A stretch of 64,000 bases of DNA from Pseudohongiella acticola (GTDB lineage: Bacteria > Pseudomonadota > Gammaproteobacteria > Pseudomonadales > Pseudohongiellaceae). Shown here piece after piece: positions 59,271-64,000 of this stretch; the first letter of the stretch is position 1; every line of letters begins with the position of its first letter. The notes beneath the pieces were generated by a model. The model made no database searches. It had not been told where the DNA came from and worked only from the letters and a program-made list of their open reading frames with translations. The translations under genes and the position numbers were made by a program. The DNA lies in contig NZ_MASR01000003.1 in NCBI RefSeq assembly GCF_001758195.1, positions 124,001-188,000 on the forward strand. Direction: 5' to 3'.

Positions 59271-61286
59271 TTAGTGGATACGCCGCCAATATTCACGATT
59301 GAGCAGTGTCGTTAACACAAACAGAATAGCCAGGAAACCCAGGACATAGACCCCAATTTCCTGTCGTTTGAGTCGCACAGGCTCGCCGACGTAGTAGAGG
59401 AAGTTGACCATGTCATAGACAAATGCATCAAATTCTTCAGGTGTCATTTCCCCGGTACCTGCAACATGGCTTAGCTCACAGTCTTCCGGCGCATCAGCAT
59501 TGTTGGTACACACCACGTCGCCCTGCAGGTCATACAGTACATTGGGCATGCCTACGTTCGGGAATACAGTATTGTTAACACCCCATACCCGACTCTCATC
59601 TGTGTAGAAAGAGCGCAGGTAACCATACAGCCAGGCCGGGCTATGAAGGCGACCGGCCAGGGTCAGGTCAGGTGGTGTTTTACCAAACCAGTTATTGCTG
59701 TCATCGGCATCCATGTTGTTTTCCATCAGATCACCGATGGCCGCATCACCAAACACCAGGTTGTCCATGACCAGTTCGACCGGAATGCCCAGGTCGTCTG
59801 CAGTACGCTGATAACGAGCGTACTGCAGAGAATGGCATGAATGGCAGTAGTTCATGTAAGACGTAAAGCCGCGCTGCAGAGACGCTTCATCACGCAAATC
59901 CATGTCTACCGGCTCCAGGTCCACGGTCACTTCCGCGCCCACTGCTTTCAGCGGCAGGAATATCAAGGCTGCCAGCAGTGCCAGGGTGATGGCCAGCTGT
60001 TTGTTGCTGATCCAGCGACCTGTTACGCGCTGAGGCTCAACAAAGGTCTTTTCTTTCTTCGTGTACCAGGGCATCAGGAAGAAGAACAGGAAGTACAGCA
60101 CCGTACAGAACTGAGCCAGCGCAATCCGCGGCGCACTGGTACCCAGTGTGCCCAGATAACCCAGAATCAGGAAGCTGGCGGTAAAGATCAGCAGCGCTAC
60201 GCGGCTATACCAGCCCTTGTAACGAATTGATCGTACTTCGCTGCGGTCCAGCCAGGGCAGCACGAACAGAATGGCAATGGCGCCAAACATGACAATCATG
60301 CCCCAGAATTTCGCGTCGATACCAAACAAAGGCACAGTCACTGCGCGCAGCATTGAGTAGAACGGCGTGAAGTACCAGACCGGCGGAACGTGCTCAGGCG
60401 TTACCAGCGGGTTGGCTTCCTGGAAATTTGGCGGCTCAAGGAAGTAACCACCCATTTCCGGCGCAAAGAAAATCACGAAACAGAACACAAACAGGAAGAC
60501 AGTGATACCTACCAGGTCATGTACGGTGTAGAAAGGATGGAATGGCACGCCATCAACAGGATTGCCGTCCGGGCCTTTGTTCTTCTTGATGTCGATGCCA
60601 TCAGGGTTGTTGGAACCCACTTCATGCAAGGCCAGTAGATGCAGCACCACCAGACCAATCAGGATAATAGGCAGAGCCACGACGTGCAGTGCAAAGAAAC
60701 GGTTCAGGGTTGCGCCGGAGATCAGGAAGTCGCCGCGCACCCAGATCAGAAGGTCTTCGCCGATGACCGGAATGGCACCAACCAGAGACACAATAACATT
60801 GGCTCCCCAGTAGGACATCTGGCCCCAGGGCAGTACATAACCCATGAAACCTTCCATCATCAGCACCAGATAGATGGCCATGCCAAAGACCCAGATCAGT
60901 TCACGCGGTTTTTTGTACGATCCGTACATCAGGCCACGGAACATGTGCAAATACACCACAACAAAGAATGCCGAAGCCCCGGTTGAGTGGATGTATCGTA
61001 GCAACCAGCCAAATTCCACATCACGCATGATGTATTCAACAGATGCAAAGGCACTCTCAGCACTGTTGGTGTAATGCATGGTCAGGAAAATACCTGATAC
61101 CAGCTGAATAACCAGTACGACCAGGGACAACACGCCAAAGAAATACCAGAAGTTGAAGTTCTTGGGCGCATAGTACTTGCTCATATGCTTTTCCCAGGCG
61201 GTAACGATGGGCAGGCGCTCATCAGTCCAGTCACGTAACCCTGCCAGGGAAGAAACGATAAAGCCTTGTTTTTTAGAATCGCTCAT
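59271..61286 (-). CDS. petBC: Fused cytochrome b / cytochrome c1 (bc1 complex, FbcH-like)
   Basis: One uninterrupted frame of 671 residues joins both bc1 cytochromes. Residues 1-425 are cytochrome b: His100/His114 and His201/His215 ligate the two haems, the Qo motif reads PVWY (302-305) instead of PEWY, as in many beta and gamma groups, and eight helices are visible. Residues 430-451 are a signal-peptide-like hydrophobic stretch ending VGA, followed by a normal c1: CHSCH at 481-485, axial Met580 in FPNVGM, and a C-terminal anchor (VLGFLAILFVLTTLLNREYW). In Bradyrhizobium FbcH, signal peptidase splits such a fusion; the same is inferred here. The start overlaps the petA stop by 1 base. Confidence 0.95.
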   Translation of the reverse strand: MSDSKKQGFIVSSLAGLRDWTDERLPIVTAWEKHMSKYYAPKNFNFWYFFGVLSLVVLVIQLVSGIFLTMHYTNSAESAFASVEYIMRDVEFGWLLRYIHSTGASAFFVVVYLHMFRGLMYGSYKKPRELIWVFGMAIYLVLMMEGFMGYVLPWGQMSYWGANVIVSLVGAIPVIGEDLLIWVRGDFLISGATLNRFFALHVVALPIILIGLVVLHLLALHEVGSNNPDGIDIKKNKGPDGNPVDGVPFHPFYTVHDLVGITVFLFVFCFVIFFAPEMGGYFLEPPNFQEANPLVTPEHVPPVWYFTPFYSMLRAVTVPLFGIDAKFWGMIVMFGAIAILFVLPWLDRSEVRSIRYKGWYSRVALLIFTASFLILGYLGTLGTSAPRIALAQFCTVLYFLFFFLMPWYTKKEKTFVEPQRVTGRWISNKQLAITLALLAALIFLPLKAVGAEVTVDLEPVDMDLRDEASLQRGFTSYMNYCHSCHSLQYARYQRTADDLGIPVELVMDNLVFGDAAIGDLMENNMDADDSNNWFGKTPPDLTLAGRLHSPAWLYGYLRSFYTDESRVWGVNNTVFPNVGMPNVLYDLQGDVVCTNNADAPEDCELSHVAGTGEMTPEEFDAFVYDMVNFLYYVGEPVRLKRQEIGVYVLGFLAILFVLTTLLNREYWRRIH

Positions 61287-61885
61287 TATGCACTCACCCC
61301 GTCTTCACCAATCACCAGGATATTGTCGGATTCAAAGAAATGGGGAGGCACTTCCATGTTGCGCGACGCCGGGGAGCCGATGTACACACGCCCCGCCAGG
61401 TCGAACTTGGAACCGTGACACGGACAATAAAAACCACCCTTCCAGTCCTGTTCAAACGGCTCAGGCCTGATCGCCAGGCGCGGCGTCGGTGAACAGAACA
61501 GGTGTGGACACAAACCAATCAGCACGAGGACTTCAGGGTTGCGCGAACGGTACTGATTGTCCGCGTACTCGGGCTGTTCCGGTTGTTCCGAGTTCGGATC
61601 CTGAAGATCCGAGTCGAGTGTCGCCAGTGCATCCAGTGCTTCCTGGGTACGACGTACTACAAAAATGGGTCGACCGCGCCAGGCGGGAATAGGACCCAGT
61701 ATGGAGCCCTCTTCGATACGACTGATGTCCACCCGGACCGGCGCACCCGCTGCGCGCGCTTTGGCGCTGGGGTTCCAGGAGCCGACGAAGGGGACCACTG
61801 CCCCTACCACACCGGCAGCCCCTACGACCGAAGTTGAACCCAATAAAAACCGTCTGCGGCCAGAATCAGTACCGTCTTCACTCAC
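61286..61885 (-). CDS. petA: Rieske iron-sulfur subunit of cytochrome bc1
   Basis: Ubiquinol-cytochrome c reductase iron-sulfur subunit, 199 residues. N-terminal Tat motif RRRFLLGS and membrane helix (about 15-34). Cluster ligands lie in CPHLFC and CPCHGSKFD. Box 1 departs from the usual CTHLGC: Thr is Pro and the conserved Gly is Phe. A Gln/Glu/Pro-rich insert (about residues 95-108) precedes it. GTG start at 61885 follows AGGAG. First gene of the operon with the b/c1 fusion. Confidence 0.94.
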   Translation of the reverse strand: MSEDGTDSGRRRFLLGSTSVVGAAGVVGAVVPFVGSWNPSAKARAAGAPVRVDISRIEEGSILGPIPAWRGRPIFVVRRTQEALDALATLDSDLQDPNSEQPEQPEYADNQYRSRNPEVLVLIGLCPHLFCSPTPRLAIRPEPFEQDWKGGFYCPCHGSKFDLAGRVYIGSPASRNMEVPPHFFESDNILVIGEDGVSA

Positions 61886-61927
61886 CGTGTTTTCTCCTGA
61901 GCTTTGTCGTCTACAAAAAAGAGTAGT

Positions 61928-61956
61928 GCCTGCCCCGGCACAGAGCCGGAGTGGGC
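61928..61956 (-). other. Hairpin in the petA leader
   Basis: On the minus strand CUCCGGC (with GCC outside) pairs with GCCGGGG across UCUGU; a CA/CA internal loop lies between the two helices. Six T follow 9 bases later, so it could be an attenuator-like element. The rest of 61957-62107 shows nothing else. Confidence 0.4.
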
Positions 61957-62107
61957 GAAAAATCTGCTAATGCTGCGTTGCTGCGCTTATTATTATGCTG
62001 GCCTCTTGTCTCAGGAGCTGACACGCGCTCCGGATCGACAACTGCAGTCCCTGCTGTCTGACAATGTTTAGTACTGGCTGAAAGGCGCAAACCGGCAAAC
62101 GGGCAGA

Positions 62108-62136
62108 ATGGTAGTCAATTTTACGATTTTTTTCAA
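62108..62136 (-). promoter_or_regulatory. Candidate promoter of the petA operon
   Basis: TTGAAA (62136-62131) and TACCAT (62113-62108) with a 17-base spacer, giving a leader of about 220 bases before petA. Confidence 0.5.
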
Positions 62137-62203
62137 GCGCACGATCACTATCATTGCACTTAAGCGCCTGAATCAAAAAGGAATTTATTTTTTAAATAAA
62201 AAC

Positions 62204-62240
62204 AAAAAAAGCGCCTGCCTCTCGGCAACAGCGCTTTTTT
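62204..62240. terminator. Terminator after rpsI
   Basis: AGCGC / GCGCT outer stem and TGCC / GGCA inner stem with loop TCTC, flanked by A and T runs. On the minus strand it ends rplM-rpsI; the A-run on the other side would also let it act on the plus strand. Confidence 0.85.
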
Positions 62241-62282
62241 GCGAATCAAGGGCTGATGTGACCGGGATAACACCCGGACCAA

Positions 62283-62675
62283 TCAACGCTTGGAGTACTG
62301 AGGACGCTTACGAGCTTTACGCAGACCAACCTTCTTACGCTCAACCTCACGGGCATCACGGGTCACAAAGCCAGCTTTACGCAACGGCGACCGCAGCTCT
62401 TCGTCATACGCGATCAGAGCACGGGTCAGACCGTGGCGAATAGCACCTGCCTGACCAAAACTACCGCCACCTTTCACAGTGACCTTGATGTCGAACTTGC
62501 CTGACATTTCCAGCAACTCAAGCGGCTGCTGGACAATCATGCGGGCAACTTCACGACCGAAAAAACCGTCGAGTGTGCGCTGGTTGACCGAAATGTTGCC
62601 ACTGCCTTTGGTGATGAACACGCGAGCAGTCGCTGTTTTACGTCGGCCAGTGCCGTAGTATTGAGTTGTTGACAT
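62283..62675 (-). CDS. rpsI: Ribosomal protein S9
   Basis: Small-subunit protein, 130 residues. [16 protein letters not shown], the [19 protein letters not shown] motif and the C-terminal [17 protein letters not shown], whose end reaches the P-site tRNA. Second gene of rplM-rpsI, 37 bases behind rplM. Confidence 0.99.
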   Translation of the reverse strand: MSTTQYYGTGRRKTATARVFITKGSGNISVNQRTLDGFFGREVARMIVQQPLELLEMSGKFDIKVTVKGGGSFGQAGAIRHGLTRALIAYDEELRSPLRKAGFVTRDAREVERKKVGLRKARKRPQYSKR

Positions 62676-62712
62676 AGGAATTCAGTGAGCCTCGTAAATC
62701 CTTTGTAAATTC

Positions 62713-63141
62713 TTACAGTTGCAGTGCCTGCGGCTGTTGGGCCGCGTGAGGATGCTCAGTACCAGCATAAACCTTGAGCTTCTTGAACATCGCTCGACCC
62801 AGTGGTGTGCGCGGCAGCATGCCTTTCACAGCCAGCTTGAGCACGCGCTCCGGAGAGCGGTCGATCAGTTTTTCAAAGCTGAAAGTCTTCAGACCGCCCG
62901 GGTATCCCGAGTGGCTGTAATACATCTTGTCTTTTGCTTTCTTGCCGGTTACCCGGACCTTCTCAGCATTTACCACAACAATAAAGTCACCGGTATCCAC
63001 GTGAGGCGTGTACTCAGGTTTGTGTTTTCCACGCAGGCGGCTTGCGATTTCAGTTGCCATACGCCCAAGCGTTTGGCCTTCTGCATCAACGAGCAGCCAG
63101 TTATGTTCTACATTCTGTGGTTTTGCACTAAAAGTCTTCAT
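62713..63141 (-). CDS. rplM: Ribosomal protein L13
   Basis: Large-subunit protein, 142 residues. [52 protein letters not shown] and the [19 protein letters not shown] segment are standard. In E. coli L13 represses its own operon through the leader; I did not recognise a conserved leader structure here. Confidence 0.99.
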   Translation of the reverse strand: MKTFSAKPQNVEHNWLLVDAEGQTLGRMATEIASRLRGKHKPEYTPHVDTGDFIVVVNAEKVRVTGKKAKDKMYYSHSGYPGGLKTFSFEKLIDRSPERVLKLAVKGMLPRTPLGRAMFKKLKVYAGTEHPHAAQQPQALQL

Positions 63142-63180
63142 GTAACGTCACCGAACGGGCATTATCTTCAGGGAGCGCGA

Positions 63181-63209
63181 ATACTACCGAAGCGCCTGTC
63201 ATTATTCAA
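63181..63209 (-). promoter_or_regulatory. Promoter of rplM-rpsI
   Basis: TTGAAT (63209-63204) and TAGTAT (63186-63181), 17-base spacer, about 40 bases before rplM. Confidence 0.6.
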
Positions 63210-63239
63210 GCATTTTATGGATAGAAAGTATTAAATTGA

Positions 63240-64000
63240 TCACGGGCGGTGTTCGCGGGCCAGATAATCTTCTGACTGCATCTCCAGCAGTCGACTGCGG
63301 GTGCGCTCAAACACAAACGCCAAACCCTGCCCGATGTATAAATCAGGCAGTGGCACAGCGGCGGACAAAATCAATTTCACGTGGCGATCATACAGCTCAT
63401 CGACCAGACTGACAAATCGGCGTGCGACATCATCCTGCGCCGAATCCATCTGGGGCACGTTTCCCAGCACCACAGCATGGTACACCTTGGCCAGCTCTAT
63501 GTAGTCGTAAGCACTACGAGCACCATCACAAAGCTCATCAAAATCAAACCAGACCACGTCATCAGCTACCTGCCTGACTGGCAGCGATCGGCCCAGCACA
63601 CCGATTTCACCGCCAATCTGGGCATCGGCATGTTCCGGCGCCAGCCGGGTGAACGCCGACTGCAGCGATTGTTCAGCCTCGGCACCCAGCGGCGAGAAGT
63701 AAAGACAGGCCTGCTTTAATGCCCGCAGGCGATAGTCAGTTCCGCCTTCCAGCTCAACAATCTCGGTATGCTTGTGCAACAGGGCGATTGCCGGTAGAAA
63801 GCGTTCGCGCTGCAGACCATTGGCATACAGCCCGTCCGGATGGATGTTGGAGGTTGCAATCAGCACCACCCCCGCTTCCAGTAAATGCTCCAGCAATCGA
63901 CCCAGTATCATGGCATCGCCGATATCAGAGACAAAAAACTCATCAAAACACAATACCCGCGCACTGTCAGCGATATCAGCAGCCACCTGCTCCAGAGGAT
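63240..64000 (-). CDS. zapE: Cell division ATPase ZapE (AFG1-like), C-terminal part
   Basis: AFG1/ZapE-family P-loop ATPase, cut by the right window edge. The frame remains open to 64000 and the Walker A region lies outside. Visible are Walker B VLCFDEFFVSDIGDAM, sensor region IATSNIHPDGLYANGLQRERFLPAI, and the C-terminal DELYDRHVKLILSAAVP and FERTRSRLLEMQSEDYL. E. coli ZapE binds FtsZ and acts in late division. It precedes rplM on the same strand. Confidence 0.95.
   Translation of the reverse strand, partial: PLEQVAADIADSARVLCFDEFFVSDIGDAMILGRLLEHLLEAGVVLIATSNIHPDGLYANGLQRERFLPAIALLHKHTEIVELEGGTDYRLRALKQACLYFSPLGAEAEQSLQSAFTRLAPEHADAQIGGEIGVLGRSLPVRQVADDVVWFDFDELCDGARSAYDYIELAKVYHAVVLGNVPQMDSAQDDVARRFVSLVDELYDRHVKLILSAAVPLPDLYIGQGLAFVFERTRSRLLEMQSEDYLAREHRP

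Overview
The window reads as a chromosome segment of a free-living gammaproteobacterium, most likely an aquatic relative of the Pseudomonadales. Gene order supports this: rplM-rpsI-pet-sspAB, lpoA-yraN-diaA-dolP with rsmI divergent, rnpB beside the complete mraZ-to-lpxC division and cell wall cluster, secA-argJ, and ampD-nadC-pilABCD-coaE-yacG all follow arrangements I know from Pseudomonas. Genes are dense, overlaps of 1 to 8 bases are common, and I see no tRNA, insertion sequence, prophage or CRISPR array. Both edges cut a gene: purK at the left and zapE at the right.

Layout from left to right: purEK and an SbtA/SbtB bicarbonate transporter pair (minus strand); an OmpA-type porin; groES-groEL behind a clear heat-shock promoter; fxsA, an AmpG-type permease, yajQ; then on the plus strand a ketopantoate reductase, a FecCD/ABC iron or cobalamin uptake pair, and a Sec-exported HpcH/HpaI-type aldolase behind a strong Fur box. 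Next come aceEF (pyruvate dehydrogenase), ampD, a retropepsin-like protease, nadC, a small cytochrome c, the type IV pilus core pilA/pilBCD, coaE, yacG, a Nudix-ThiE fusion, argJ and secA.

From 30.6 to 49.8 kb the minus strand carries an M23 peptidase, lpxC and the full dcw cluster (ftsZ, ftsA, ftsQ, ddlB, murC, murG, ftsW, murD, mraY, murF, murE, ftsI, ftsL, rsmH, mraZ), headed by a promoter with 10-bp-phased MraZ repeats. RNase P RNA, a ydbH-ynbE-ydbL envelope lipid-transport operon, rsmI, the lpoA-yraN-diaA-dolP operon, sspAB, the cytochrome bc1 operon and the ribosomal proteins S9/L13 follow. Much of the window therefore serves envelope construction and surveillance: peptidoglycan synthesis and recycling, the first committed lipid A step, outer membrane lipid transport and pili.

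The least ordinary items are: a predicted secreted, Fur-controlled HpcH/HpaI aldolase; a bc1 complex in which cytochrome b and c1 are one 671-residue polypeptide and the Rieske cluster box is altered; three palindromes upstream of aceE, one matching the GntR/FadR-type operator pattern; a nine-unit xxxP repeat inside PilC; a 9-bp tandem repeat across the lpoA start; and structured leaders of groES and lpxC. I found no clearly new multi-gene system; the aldolase locus is the best candidate for undescribed biology.
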